DNA from: Lepiota brunneoincarnata
Taxonomy: Eukaryota > Basidiomycota > Agaricomycetes > Agaricales > Agaricaceae
Length of the DNA stretch: 64,000 bases
Reading direction: 5' to 3'
NCBI GenBank assembly: GCA_023014365.1
Contig: JAEBUN010000008.1
Coordinates: 1,569,729 to 1,633,728 of the forward strand
Made by a program: the position numbers and the translations under genes. Below the pieces are notes generated by a model. That model made no database searches. It saw nothing but the letters and a program-made list of their open reading frames with translations, and was not told the DNA's origin. This document shows, in pieces, positions 49,164 through 60,144 of the stretch; position 1 is the stretch's first letter, and every line of letters starts with the position of its first letter.

Positions 49164-51618
49164 TCAATCGAAGTTCGCAATCGCGATCCACGGATCAGGC
49201 GTTTTCTCACGATGGTGTTCTACCGCCGGAGCGGAAGAAGAGGCCACGGGAGCTCGAGCTTCTGCGAAGAAGTCGGTTATAAGCGCCTGGCGGTCGCGCC
49301 GCGCGAGGACAGAAGCACGCCAGATTGACGTGAGATCCATTATCTGTCGGGTTCTTTTCTTCGAAACCAACAGACGTCGACCAAAAAGACCGAGTTTATC
49401 TAGCCGTAAGAAAGGTCCTTGCCAACCCTCCTCAGTACACCAATCCTTTGCACACTCCGCCAAGTCGGGCTCAGCTTCAGCACGCGGGATCTTAGTAAAG
49501 AGTCGCATCAGTTCGAACGCCTTCTTAGGAAGGCCTAGTTTCACTATGTCATACGGGAGCGGGACGTTACGCAGCCCCCGCATGTCCAGACGGGCGAAGG
49601 TGTTCATAGCCTGCGCCCACCCGGTCTTTATACTGTCCTCAAGTTCTTGAGCGTTAAACATATCCCAGGAGACGTTGTATTCGCTTTTAAGCACGAGTAC
49701 GCCATTCGCTGGCGGCACGGACTCCTTAAGCCGTACATCCCAACGTACTCGGTAGTTATCTCGCAGCCAAGCCGCGATCAACGTCGGAGGGTAGCCACGC
49801 GCTATGTAGATATCCGAAGCTTCTCTACAAGCCATCACGTAATCGTCGAAACGCGATGAAAGCGCGGCAAGCCTCGATAGCTCCGACACAAAAGTGCCTT
49901 TCTTCACATAAAGTGGGTGGAAGCTAATCCAGGGTATGCGCTCGAAGTGGTTCATCGGCTTCCTATACGCCTTATGGTGGAGGCGACCGTTTGCCGTAAA
50001 CAGCATCATGTCTAGGAAGACCATGTATTGATCCGAGGATGACCACGTAATGGTACAGTTATCGAACTTAAGATTGTCGCTAAGGAGCGCCAAGGCGTCC
50101 TTCTCGTGATACGCATACACGAGTGCGAGACAATCGTCGATGTAGCGACCGTAGTACGCTACGTCAGGGGACCGGAGGGCGTCGCACTTCTCCTCGAAGT
50201 ATACGCCGTAAAGGTTCGCGAGATCGGGGCTTGATGCCACACCCATCGCTAGCCCACGGGCCTGCCGGTAATATTTCCCTTGGAACTGTACCAATAAGTT
50301 GTCGTCCGCTGCCCGCATGCATTCCCGTAACAGCTGTACTTTAGCTGCTGCACGCGTCGCGTCGAAGTCGGTATCATCGACTTCTAGCTCAGACTCGGCT
50401 AACCATGCGGTGTAATATTCTTCAGCAAAGGAGTGTGCTTTCTGAACATCCACATGAGGATAGAACGCGACTACGTCGCCCGAGACAAAGTATAAACGCT
50501 TAAGCATACCGTTCTCGAATCGGAACTGCGGTAGCGACAACTTGCTCAATTTTATCGCCAGGTCTTTTGAACCATGAATAACGTACGGCGCCGATTTAAT
50601 AATCGGTTTGAGACTTTTAGACACATACTTCCCTGCAGGCCCTTGCGGCACGGAGTGGCACGGTAAAATCGGCCTAGCAGCTACCGGTGTCTTATGTATT
50701 TTTGGAATGACATAAAACGTCGGGATGGAGCTAGGCTCCACCGATAACTGACTCCGGAAAAAGCGGGGAAGCTGCGATTGAATGGCGTAATCTTCCGACA
50801 TTCTCGCGATGGACTTAATATGTTCGTTCTTATTATAAAGTATATTATATGCTTCCTGAGCGCCAATCGGTTCGTAATCTACACGATTGGATAACAACGA
50901 CAATGCCTTCTCAATGATCCAGGCACGCGGGGCAACTGCGCAACCTAAGTTCTTATCGGTCGCTACTACGACGAGCTCGTGAGACGTCAAGTAGTCGCGG
51001 AGTTTGGCCACCGGGGGAGCAAGCGCGTGCTTGTAACGGTCCCCTTCGTGTTCGTCTGTCGGCATATCAGAAACCATCTTATCGATGGCCCTACGACCGC
51101 ACCAGACGCCGTACTCGAATACCCTATCTAGCTGGTGCATCGCGACGCGGTTAGGCTTCGGCGACCAGTAGTCTGGATCAAAGTCGTCTTTAGCATCTTC
51201 GGCGTCAGTGGCACGGAACCACATCGACCAACGGAGACGATCGACGAAATCGTCCCAAGCCGAGTTAATTAAACTTAAGTTCGACTTAGTGGGGATCATA
51301 TACTTAAGCCCCGCACTCAGATGCATGCTAATTTCACGCGGTATATCACAAGAGATCATATGTATTGTACTACGGTAGCGCATGGACTCTAAAACTACAA
51401 CTGGAGTCCGTAGTACAATGAACCTGTACGCGTGTTGAGGGGTAACCGTCAGTAGCCAGTCCGGGTACGTGCTGGGGTGAGCCCAGTCGAAGGGTTTAGG
51501 ACTTGCCTTTGGATAGAGGGCCGCTAGCACCTCCTCCTCCCCTTCGCCCTCGTAAAAGGGATGAGAGCGGGGGACTAGTTCCCCCTCGTTCGCCCTCCTC
51601 TTTTCCCGCCTCTGCCGG
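49164..51618 (-). CDS. Penelope-like reverse transcriptase, 5' truncated, unit 4
   Basis: The frame is open from the telomeric junction at 51618 to the stop at 49164 (over 800 codons), so the true start is missing. Motifs in order: P-K-I-H-K-T-P-V-A-A-R-P-I-L (about 50710), G-D-V-V-A-F-Y-P-H-V with the first catalytic Asp (about 50480), A-R-G-L-A-M-G-V-A-S-S-P (about 50255), the Y-I-D-D catalytic motif at 50144-50133, V-F-L-D-M (about 50020) and H-H-K-A-Y-R-K-P (about 49980). These define the Penelope-like class. The C-terminus (about 49400-49164) is basic and then Ala/Ser-rich. No GIY-YIG endonuclease motif is present, as in the endonuclease-deficient telomeric PLEs (Athena, Coprina). The protein would copy element RNA onto the chromosome end. 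No frame breaks were seen. Confidence 0.9.
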
Positions 51619-51642
51619 GGTTAGGGGGTTAGGGGTTAGGGG
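51619..51642 (+). repeat. Telomeric patch, units 4 and 5
   Basis: GGTTAGGGGGTTAGGGGTTAGGGG caps the truncated 5' end of unit 4. It has extra G residues compared with the pure TTAGGG of the right end. Confidence 0.8.
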
Positions 51643-52698
51643 AGGGGAGTCAATACACGAGTCGCGACGGTGGGGCGCAACGGGCTGTTGGGGTTTCCAA
51701 CTGCCCACCCGTTTCGTCTTATAAAAGACTCATCAGGCGCACGATATCCGTCAGATACCTGCCGTCCAATCGATGGTCGCCGATAGCGATCGATTGCGAT
51801 TTTGATCGATAGATCAAAATCCGCGGAACGTGTACGTAATCCCCCCAACAAATGGGTGAAAATGAATTAAACACTTAGCGTCGAGTTTCGAAACCATCGC
51901 CGTGCTGACTTTGGCGCGCGCTTACGCCTGAGAAAAGTCACGTGATCGTGAGTACGGTCACGTGTCATCGGGCTATGTTACCCGTCGCCCGAGGGCAAGT
52001 CACGGGGTAGGGCCGTCACGTGATCACGTGGCAAGCATCACTTTTGCACGGGGTCCATGCGTGAGAACATGTGAAACCCGGCACCGGCGACATGAATTGC
52101 CGGTGGCGGTGTACTTACCTTAGGTGGCTATCCTTCCCACGGGTCTGCTAGAGTACGCCCCGCCCGACCGGGACGGTTAGGTCCGGGTTAGGTCAGGGTT
52201 AGGGGTGAGCTTAGTATTAGTAAGCCGCACTCGTTGGGAAGGTAAGGTAGTACTTACCGCAAAGAACGTTCCGCACGGCATATAACCGGCGAAGAAGCGA
52301 GTTAACTGCCACCAGGGAGGAGAACTTACGTTGTTTACCGCTTGACGCGATCGTTACTATTCGAGAGACTTAGGAAGGGGGCATAACCGCCCCCCCAGAC
52401 GTGGTTCCGGGTTACGCCGCACCATCACACCCAAACCGATAAAAGGCCACCTATTTAAAAACCTGTTTTCGCGTGCTGCGATCGAAGCGCAGGTCGTGCA
52501 ACCCCGAAGTCTTCAAACAACGAGGTCCCAGGAAGGTTACTCAAGATCAGCAAATATGGGCCGGCCGACATACGGGAATCACCCCGCAGAGGTCGGTACC
52601 CGAACGCCCAGGGATTTCCCCATTTGGGCGCCGACTTGGTACCAGTCGCCGCAGCTAGGTTGTGCGGACAACTACGGCTGGCATGGTATACCACGTAA
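51643..52698 (-). mobile_element. Telomeric PLE, unit 5, truncated before the coding region
   Basis: It contains the ribozyme, CACGTG sites, internal telomere-like stretch and conserved RNA element of lineage 1. It stops a few bases 3' of the reverse transcriptase stop codon (the sequence CCACGTAAG at about 52699 equals 49158 in unit 4). Confidence 0.85.
51675..51740 (-). ncRNA. Hammerhead ribozyme, unit 5
   Basis: Identical in sequence to the unit 4 ribozyme; all core nucleotides are present. Confidence 0.87.
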
Positions 52699-52721
52699 GG
52701 GTTAGGGGTTAGGGTTAGGGG
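52699..52721 (+). repeat. Telomeric patch, units 5 and 6
   Basis: GGGTTAGGGGTTAGGGTTAGGGG caps truncated unit 5. Confidence 0.8.
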
Positions 52722-52753
52722 AGGGGAGTCAATACACGAGTCGCGACGGTGGG

Positions 52754-52819
52754 GCGCAACGGGCTGTTGGGGTTTCCAACTGCCCACCCGTTTCGTCTTA
52801 TAAAAGACTCATCAGGCGC
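52754..52819 (-). ncRNA. Hammerhead ribozyme, unit 6
   Basis: Identical to the unit 4 ribozyme. Confidence 0.87.
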
Positions 52820-53783
52820 ACGATATCCGTCAGATACCTGCCGTCCAATCGATGGTCGCCGATAGCGATCGATTGCGATTTTGATCGATAGATCAAAATC
52901 CGCGGAACGTGTACGTAATCCCCCCAATAAATGGGTGAAAATGAATTAAATACTTAGCGTCGAGTTTCGAAACCATCGCCGTGCTGACTTAAGCGCGCGC
53001 TTACGCCTGAGAAAAGTCACGTGATCGTGAGTACGGTCACGTGCCATCGGGCTATGTTACCCGTCGCCCGAGGGCAAGTCACGGGGTAGGGCCGTCACGT
53101 GAACACGTGGCAAGCATCACTTTCGCACGGGGTCCATGCGTGAGAACATGTGAAACCCGGCACCGGCGACATGAATTGCCGGTGGCGGTGTACTTACCTT
53201 AGGTGGCTGTCCTTCCCACGGGTCTGCTAGAGTACGCCCCGCCCGACCGGGACGGTTAGGTCCGGGTTAGGTCAGGGTTAGGGGTGAGCTTAGTATTAGT
53301 AAGCCGCACTCGTTGGGAAGGTAAGGCAGTACTTACCGCAAAGAACGTTCCGCACGGCATATAACCGGCGAAGAAGCGAGTTAACCGCCACCAGGGAGGA
53401 GAACTTACGTTGTTTACCGCTTGACGCGATCGTTACTATTCGAGAGACTTAGGAAGGGGGCATAACCGCCCCCCCAGACGTGGTTCCGGGTTACGCCGCA
53501 CCATCTCACCCAAACCGATAAAAGGCCACCTATTTAAAAACCTGTTTTCGCGTGCTGCGATCAAAGCGCAGGTCGTGCAACCCCGAAGTCTTCAAACAAC
53601 GGGGTCCCAGGAAGGTTACTCAAGATCAGCAAATATGGGCCGGCCGACATACGGGAATCACCCCGTAGAGGTCGGTACCCGAACGCCCAGGGATTTCCCC
53701 ATTTGGGCGCCGACTTGGTACCAGTCGCCGCAGCTAGGTTGTGCGGACAACTACGGCTGGCATGGTATACCACGTAAGCCATA

Positions 53784-56439
53784 TCAATCGAAGTTCGCAA
53801 TCGCGATCCACGGATCAGGCGTTTTCTCACGATGGTGTTCTACCGCCGGAGCGGAAGAAGAGGCCACGGGAGCTCGAGCTTCTGCGAAGAAGTCGGTTAT
53901 AAGCGCCTGGCGGTCGCGCCGCGCGAGGACAGAAGCACGCCAGATTGACGTGAGATCCATTATCTGTCGGGTTCTTTTCTTCGAAACCAACAGACGTCGA
54001 CCAAAAAGACCGAGTTTATCTAGCCGTAAGAAAGGTCCTTGCCAACCCTCCTCAGTACACCAATCCTTTGCACACTCCGCCAAGTCGGGCTCAGCTTCAG
54101 CACGCGGGATCTTAGTAAAGAGTCGCATCAGTTCGAACGCCTTCTTAGGAAGGCCTAGTTTCACTATGTCATACGGGAGCGGGACGTTACGCAGCCCCCG
54201 CATGTCCAGACGGGCGAAGGTGTTCATAGCCTGCGCCCACCCGGTCTTTATGCTGTCCTCAAGTTCTTGAGCGTTAAACATATCCCAGGAGACGTTGTAT
54301 TCGCTTTTCAGCACGAGTACGCCATTCGCTGGCGGCACGGACTCCTTAAGCCGTACATCCCAACGTACTCGGTAGTTATCTCGCAGCCAAGCCGCGATCA
54401 ACGTCGGAGGGTAGCCACGCGCTATGTAGATATCCGAAGCTTCTCTACAAGCCATCACGTAATCGTCGAAACGCGATGAAAGCGCGGCAAGCCTCGATAG
54501 CTCCGACACAAAAGTGCCTTTCTTCACATAAAGTGGGTGGAAGCTAATCCAGGGTATGCGCTCGAAGTGGTTCATCGGCTTCCTGTACGCCTTATGGTGG
54601 AGGCGACCGTTTGCCGTAAACAGCATCATGTCCAGGAAGACCATGTATTGATCCGAGGATGACCACGTAATGGTACAGTTATCGAACTTAAGATTGTCGC
54701 TAAGGAGCGCCAGAGCGTCCTTCTCGTGATACGCATACACAAGTGCGAGGCAATCGTCGATGTAGCGACCGTAGTACGCTACGTCAGGGGACCGGAGGGC
54801 GTCGCACCTCTCCTCGAAGTATACGCCGTAGAGGTTTGCGAGATCGGGGCTTGACGCCACACCCATCGCTAGCCCACGGGCCTGCCGGTAATATTTCCCT
54901 TGGAACTGTACCAATAAGTTGTCGTCCGCTGCCCGCATGCATTCCCGTAACAGCTGTACTTTAGCTGCTGCACGCGTTGCGTCGAAGTCGGTATCATCGA
55001 CTTCTAGCTCAGACTCGGCTAACCATGCGGTGTAATATTCTTCAGCAAAGGAGTGTGCTTTCTGAACATCCACATGAGGATAGAATGCGACTACGTCGCC
55101 CGAGACAAAGTATAAACGCTTAAGCATACCGTTCTCGAATCGGAACTGCGGTAGCGACAACTTGCTCAATTTTATCGCCAGGTCTTTCGAACCATGAATA
55201 ACGTACGGCGCCGATTTGATAATCGGTTTGAGACTTTTAGACACATACTTCCCTGCAGGCCCTTGCGGCACGGAGTGGCACGGTAAAATCGGCCTGGCGG
55301 CTACCGGTGTCTTATGTATTTTTGGAATAACATAAAACGTCGGGATGGAGCTAGGCTCCACCGATAGCTGACTCCTGAAAAAGCGGGGAAGCTGCGATTG
55401 AATGGCGTAATCTTCCGACATTCTCGCGATGGACTTAATATGTTCGTTCTTATTATAAAGTATATTATACGCTTCCTGAGCGCCAATCGGTTCGTAATCT
55501 ACACGATTGGATAATAACGACAACGCCTTCTCAATGATCCAGGCACGCGGGGCAACTGCGCAACCTAAGTTCTTATCGGTCGCTACTACGACGAGCTCGT
55601 GAGACGTCAAGTAGTCGCGGAGTTTGGCCACCGGGGGAGCAAGCGCGTGCTTGTAACGGTCCCCTTCGTGTTCGTCTGTCGGCATATCAGAAACCATCTT
55701 ATCGATGGCCCTACGACCGCACCAGACGCCGTACTCGAATACCCTATCTAGCTGGTGCATCGCGACGCGGTTAGGCTTCGGCGACCAGTAGTCTGGATCA
55801 AAGTCGTCTTTAGCATCTTCGGCGTCAGTGGCACGAAACCACATCGACCAACGGAGACGATCGACGAAATCGTCCCAAGCCGAGTTAATTAAACTTAAGT
55901 TCGACTTAGTGGGGATCATATACTTAAGCCCCGCACTCAGATGCATGCTAATTTCACGCGGTATATCACAAGAGATCATATGTATTGTACTACGGTAGCG
56001 CATGGACTCTAAAACTACAACTGGAGTCCGTAGTACAATGAACCTGTACGCGTGTTGAGGGGCAACCGTCAGTAGCCAGTCCGGATACGTGCTGGGGTGA
56101 GCCCAGTCGAAGGGTTTAGGACTTGCCTTTGGATAGAGGGCCGCTAGCACCTCCTCCTCCCCTTCGCCCTCATAAAAGGGATGAGAGCGGGGGACTAGTT
56201 CCCCCTCGTTCGCCCTCCTCTTTTCCCGCCCCTGCCGGCGCCCCGCTTGCGTCGTTGGTTGTCCTTGGGGGCCGGGGCCGCCGTGACTTCCGCCTTCGCT
56301 CGTGCGCCTGCTCCTTTGTTGTTCGCAGGGGACTTCTGATAAGAAAGAGAGTAAGTCGGGACAGTCGTGAAGATCAGAAGCGTGTAACGACCACGCATTC
56401 ACCTTATCCCCTTTCTTCTCCTTGGCCTTCAGGATCGGG
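53784..56439 (-). CDS. Penelope-like reverse transcriptase, longest copy, unit 6
   Basis: The frame is open from the junction at about 56439 to the stop at 53784, over 880 codons, and still has no secure start: the codons upstream of a GTG at 56402 are Lys-rich (A-K-E-K-K-G-D-K) and in frame up to the telomeric patch. It adds an N-terminal part missing from unit 4, rich in Arg, Gly and Gln, with no domain I recognise. The Y-I-D-D motif lies at 54764-54753. All other motifs are as in unit 4. Differences from unit 4 are few and often silent, which suggests recent activity or recent copying of the array. Confidence 0.9.
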
Positions 56440-56455
56440 GTTAGGGGTTTAGGGG
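56440..56455 (+). repeat. Telomeric patch, units 6 and 7
   Basis: About GGGGTTAGGGGTTTAGGGG (with the three G before 56440); the variant TTTAGGGG is present. Confidence 0.75.
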
Positions 56456-56487
56456 AGGGGAGTCAATACACGAGTCGCGACGGTGGG

Positions 56488-56553
56488 GCGCAACGGGCTG
56501 TTGGGGTTTCCAACTGCCCACCCGTTTCGTCTTATAAAAGACTCATCAGGCGC
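56488..56553 (-). ncRNA. Hammerhead ribozyme, unit 7
   Basis: Identical to the unit 4 ribozyme. Confidence 0.87.
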
Positions 56554-57517
56554 ACGATATCCGTCAGATACCTGCCGTCCAATCGATGGTCGCCGATAGC
56601 GATCGATTGCGATTTTGATCGATAGATCAAAATCCGCGGAACGTGTACGTAATCCCCCCAATAAATGGGTGAAAATGAATTAAATACTTAGCGTCGAGTT
56701 TCGAAACCATCGCCGTGCTGACTTAAGCGCGCGCTTACGCCTGAGAAAAGTCACGTGATCGTGAGTACGGTCACGTGCCATCGGGCTATGTTACCCGTCG
56801 CCCGAGGGCAAGTCACGGGGTAGGGCCGTCACGTGAACACGTGGCAAGCATCACTTTCGCACGGGGTCCATGCGTGAGAACATGTGAAACCCGGCACCGG
56901 CGACATGAATTGCCGGTGGCGGTGTACTTACCTTAGGTGGCTGTCCTTCCCACGGGTCTGCTAGAGTACGCCCCGCCCGACCGGGACGGTTAGGTCCGGG
57001 TTAGGTCAGGGTTAGGGGTGAGCTTAGTATTAGTAAGCCGCACTCGTTGGGAAGGTAAGGTAGTACTTACCGCAAAGAACGTTCCGCACGGCATATAACC
57101 GGCGAAGAAGCGAGTTAACCGCCACCAGGGAGGAGAACTTACGTTGTTTACCGCTTGACGCGATCGTTACTATTCGAGAGACTTAGGAAGGGGGCATAAC
57201 CGCCCCCCCAGACGTGGTTCCGGGTTACGCCGCACCATCTCACCCAAACCGATAAAAGGCCACCTATTTAAAAACCTGTTTTCGCGTGCTGCGATCAAAG
57301 CGCAGGTCGTGCAACCCCGAAGTCTTCAAACAACGGGGTCCCAGGAAGGTTACTCAAGATCAGCAAATATGGGCCGGCCGACATACGGGAATCACCCCGT
57401 AGAGGTCGGTACCCGAACGCCCAGGGATTTCCCCATTTGGGCGCCGACTTGGTACCAGTCGCCGCAGCTAGGTTGTGCGGACAACTACGGCTGGCATGGT
57501 ATACCACGTAAGCCATA

Positions 57518-59059
57518 TCAATCGAAGTTCGCAATCGCGATCCACGGATCAGGCGTTTTCTCACGATGGTGTTCTACCGCCGGAGCGGAAGAAGAGGCCA
57601 CGGGAGCTCGAGCTTCTGCGAAGAAGTCGGTTATAAGCGCCTGGCGGTCGCGCCGCGCGAGGACAGAAGCACGCCAGATTGACGTGAGATCCATTATCTG
57701 TCGGGTTCTTTTCTTCGAAACCAACAGACGTCGACCAAAAAGACCGAGTTTATCTAGCCGTAAGAAAGGTCCTTGCCAACCCTCCTCAGTACACCAATCC
57801 TTTGCACACTCCGCCAAGTCGGGCTCAGCTTCAGCACGCGGGATCTTAGTAAAGAGTCGCATCAGTTCGAACGCCTTCTTAGGAAGGCCTAGTTTCACTA
57901 TGTCATACGGGAGCGGGACGTTACGCAGCCCCCGCATGTCCAGACGGGCGAAGGTGTTCATAGCCTGCGCCCACCCGGTCTTTATGCTGTCCTCAAGTTC
58001 TTGAGCGTTAAACATATCCCAGGAGACGTTGTATTCGCTTTTCAGCACGAGTACGCCATTCGCTGGCGGCACGGACTCCTTAAGCCGTACATCCCAACGT
58101 ACTCGGTAGTTATCTCGCAGCCAAGCCGCGATCAACGTCGGAGGGTAGCCACGCGCTATGTAGATATCCGAAGCTTCTCTACAAGCCATCACGTAATCGT
58201 CGAAACGCGATGAAAGCGCGGCAAGCCTCGATAGCTCCGACACAAAAGTGCCTTTCTTCACATAAAGTGGGTGGAAGCTAATCCAGGGTATGCGCTCGAA
58301 GTGGTTCATCGGCTTCCTGTACGCCTTATGGTGGAGGCGACCGTTTGCCGTAAACAGCATCATGTCCAGGAAGACCATGTATTGATCCGAGGATGACCAC
58401 GTAATGGTACAGTTATCGAACTTAAGATTGTCGCTAAGGAGCGCCAGAGCGTCCTTCTCGTGATACGCATACACAAGTGCGAGGCAATCGTCGATGTAGC
58501 GACCGTAGTACGCTACGTCAGGGGACCGGAGGGCGTCGCACTTCTCCTCGAAGTATACGCCGTAGAGGTTTGCGAGATCGGGGCTTGACGCCACACCCAT
58601 CGCTAGCCCACGGGCCTGCCGGTAATATTTCCCTTGGAACTGTACCAATAAGTTGTCGTCCGCTGCCCGCATGCATTCCCGTAACAGCTGTACTTTAGCT
58701 GCTGCACGCGTTGCGTCGAAGTCGGTATCATCGACTTCTAGCTCAGACTCGGCTAACCATGCGGTGTAATATTCTTCAGCAAAGGAGTGTGCTTTCTGAA
58801 CATCCACATGAGGATAGAATGCGACTACGTCGCCCGAGACAAAGTATAAACGCTTAAGCATACCGTTCTCGAATCGGAACTGCGGTAGCGACAACTTGCT
58901 CAATTTTATCGCCAGGTCTTTCGAACCATGAATAACGTACGGCGCCGATTTGATAATCGGTTTGAGACTTTTAGACACATACTTCCCTGCAGGCCCTTGC
59001 GGCACGGAGTGGCACGGTAAAATCGGCCTGGCGGCTACCGGTGTCTTATGTATTTTTGG
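57518..59059 (-). CDS. Penelope-like reverse transcriptase, C-terminal part, unit 7
   Basis: The element-derived frame runs from 59059 to the stop at 57518 and retains the catalytic core (Y-I-D-D at 58498-58487) but has lost everything N-terminal of P-K-I-H-K. The open frame happens to continue through the telomeric patch (reading L-T-L-T-L-T) into unit 8; that extension is chance. The copy is unlikely to be active. Confidence 0.85.
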   Translation of the reverse strand, partial: PKIHKTPVAARPILPCHSVPQGPAGKYVSKSLKPIIKSAPYVIHGSKDLAIKLSKLSLPQFRFENGMLKRLYFVSGDVVAFYPHVDVQKAHSFAEEYYTAWLAESELEVDDTDFDATRAAAKVQLLRECMRAADDNLLVQFQGKYYRQARGLAMGVASSPDLANLYGVYFEEKCDALRSPDVAYYGRYIDDCLALVYAYHEKDALALLSDNLKFDNCTITWSSSDQYMVFLDMMLFTANGRLHHKAYRKPMNHFERIPWISFHPLYVKKGTFVSELSRLAALSSRFDDYVMACREASDIYIARGYPPTLIAAWLRDNYRVRWDVRLKESVPPANGVLVLKSEYNVSWDMFNAQELEDSIKTGWAQAMNTFARLDMRGLRNVPLPYDIVKLGLPKKAFELMRLFTKIPRAEAEPDLAECAKDWCTEEGWQGPFLRLDKLGLFGRRLLVSKKRTRQIMDLTSIWRASVLARRDRQALITDFFAEARAPVASSSAPAVEHHREKTPDPWIAIANFD

Positions 59060-59084
59060 GGTTAGGGTTAGGGTTAGGGTTAGG
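59060..59084 (+). repeat. Telomeric patch, units 7 and 8
   Basis: Four regular TTAGGG repeats, cleaner than the patches further in. Confidence 0.85.
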
Positions 59085-59119
59085 AAAGGGGGCGTATAAC
59101 ACACGAGTCGCGACGGAGG

Positions 59120-59185
59120 GCGCAACGGGTCGTTGGGGTTTCCAACTACCCACCCGTTTCGTCTTATAAAAGACTCATCAGGCGC
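59120..59185 (-). ncRNA. Hammerhead ribozyme, unit 8
   Basis: Core CUGAUGA and GAAA; stem II GUCUU-UUAU-AAGAC; stem III ACGGGU/ACCCGU with inner arm GGGU/ACCC, a paired change from the GGGC/GCCC of lineage 1. Confidence 0.88.
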
Positions 59186-59906
59186 ACGATGTCCGTCAGA
59201 CACCTGCCGTCCAATCGATGGCCGCGATAGCGGCATCGATTGCGAACGTAATCGATCGATAACGTTCCGCGGATCGCGTTATATAATCCCCCGAATAATC
59301 GGTGAAACTTAGAAATATAACTTACTATCGGCTTACATAAACCTACCGTACTGACCTTAGCGCGCATGTTGGCGCTGAGAAAAGTCACGTGATCGTGCGA
59401 CCGGTCACGTGCCATCGGGCTATGTTACCCGACGACGGAACAATCCGGGCCGGGGTAGGGCCGTCACGTGACAACGTGGCAAGGTGCACTTTCGCACGGG
59501 GTCCAAGCGTGGGAAGCTTGTGAAAGCCGGCACCGGCGACATGAATAACCGGTGGCGGGGTACTTACCTTAGGTGGCTATCCTTCCCACGGGGCTGCTAA
59601 AGGACACCCCGCCCGAAACCGCCGGTTAGGTCCGGTTAGGTTCGGGTTAGGGGGACGCATGGTATTAGTATGCTGTCCTTGTTGGGAAGGTAAGGTAGTA
59701 CTTACCGCAAAAGCGATCCGCACGGCATATAACCGGCAGAATAGCGAGTTAACCGCCACCAGGGATCGAACTTACGTTGTTATCCGTATACACGACTACT
59801 ACTAGTTAATAGACTTAGGAAGGGGGCATAACCGCCCCCCCAGACATGGTTCCGGGTTACGCCGCACCATCTCACCCAAACCGATAAAAGGCCACCTATT
59901 TAAAAA

Positions 59907-60000
59907 CCTGTTTTCGCGTGCTGCGATCGAAGCGCAGGTCGTGCAACACCGAAGTCTTCTAACGACGGCGTCCCAGGAAGGTTACACAAGATCAGCAAAT
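59907..60000 (-). ncRNA. Conserved structured RNA element, unit 8
   Basis: Counterpart of 48921-49010. The first stem reads ACGCC/GGUGU on the minus strand, keeping all five pairs through one G-U. Confidence 0.6.
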
Positions 60001-60144
60001 ATGGGCCGGCCGACATACGGGAATCACCCCGCAGAGGTCGGTACCCGAACGCCCAGGGATTTCCCCATTTGGGCGCCGACTTGGTACCAGTCGCCGCAGC
60101 CATTGTGCGGACAACTACGGCTGGCATGGTATACCACGTAAGCC

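Larger units (their letters stand above)
48102..51618 (-). mobile_element. Telomeric Penelope-like element, unit 4 (lineage 1)
   Basis: In plus-strand order: 3' end with ribozyme (48134-48199), CACGTG cluster (about 48396-48495), internal telomere-like stretch (48634-48664), conserved RNA element (48921-49010) and reverse transcriptase (49164-51618). The open frame runs into the telomeric patch at 51619, so the 5' end is truncated. The 3' end faces the centromere, as expected if cDNA is laid down from the 3' end of the chromosome. Confidence 0.88.
52722..56439 (-). mobile_element. Telomeric PLE, unit 6, the longest copy
   Basis: Lineage 1, with the same internal order as unit 4 and reaching about 220 nt further toward the 5' end. 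It is almost identical to unit 7, including a shared base change in the conserved RNA element (ATCAAAG for ATCGAAG). Confidence 0.88.
56456..59059 (-). mobile_element. Telomeric PLE, unit 7
   Basis: Lineage 1, cut within the reverse transcriptase just before the P-K-I-H-K motif. Otherwise it matches unit 6. Confidence 0.87.

Noticed and set aside
48955..49650. Plus-strand frame of 231 codons, repeated in units 6 and 7
   Set aside because: Antisense to the conserved reverse transcriptase C-terminus; repeated only because the element is repeated.
59060..59236. N-terminal extension of the unit 7 reverse transcriptase frame
   Set aside because: It is a translation of telomeric repeats and the 3' end of unit 8, open by chance. 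The same holds for 62256-62448.
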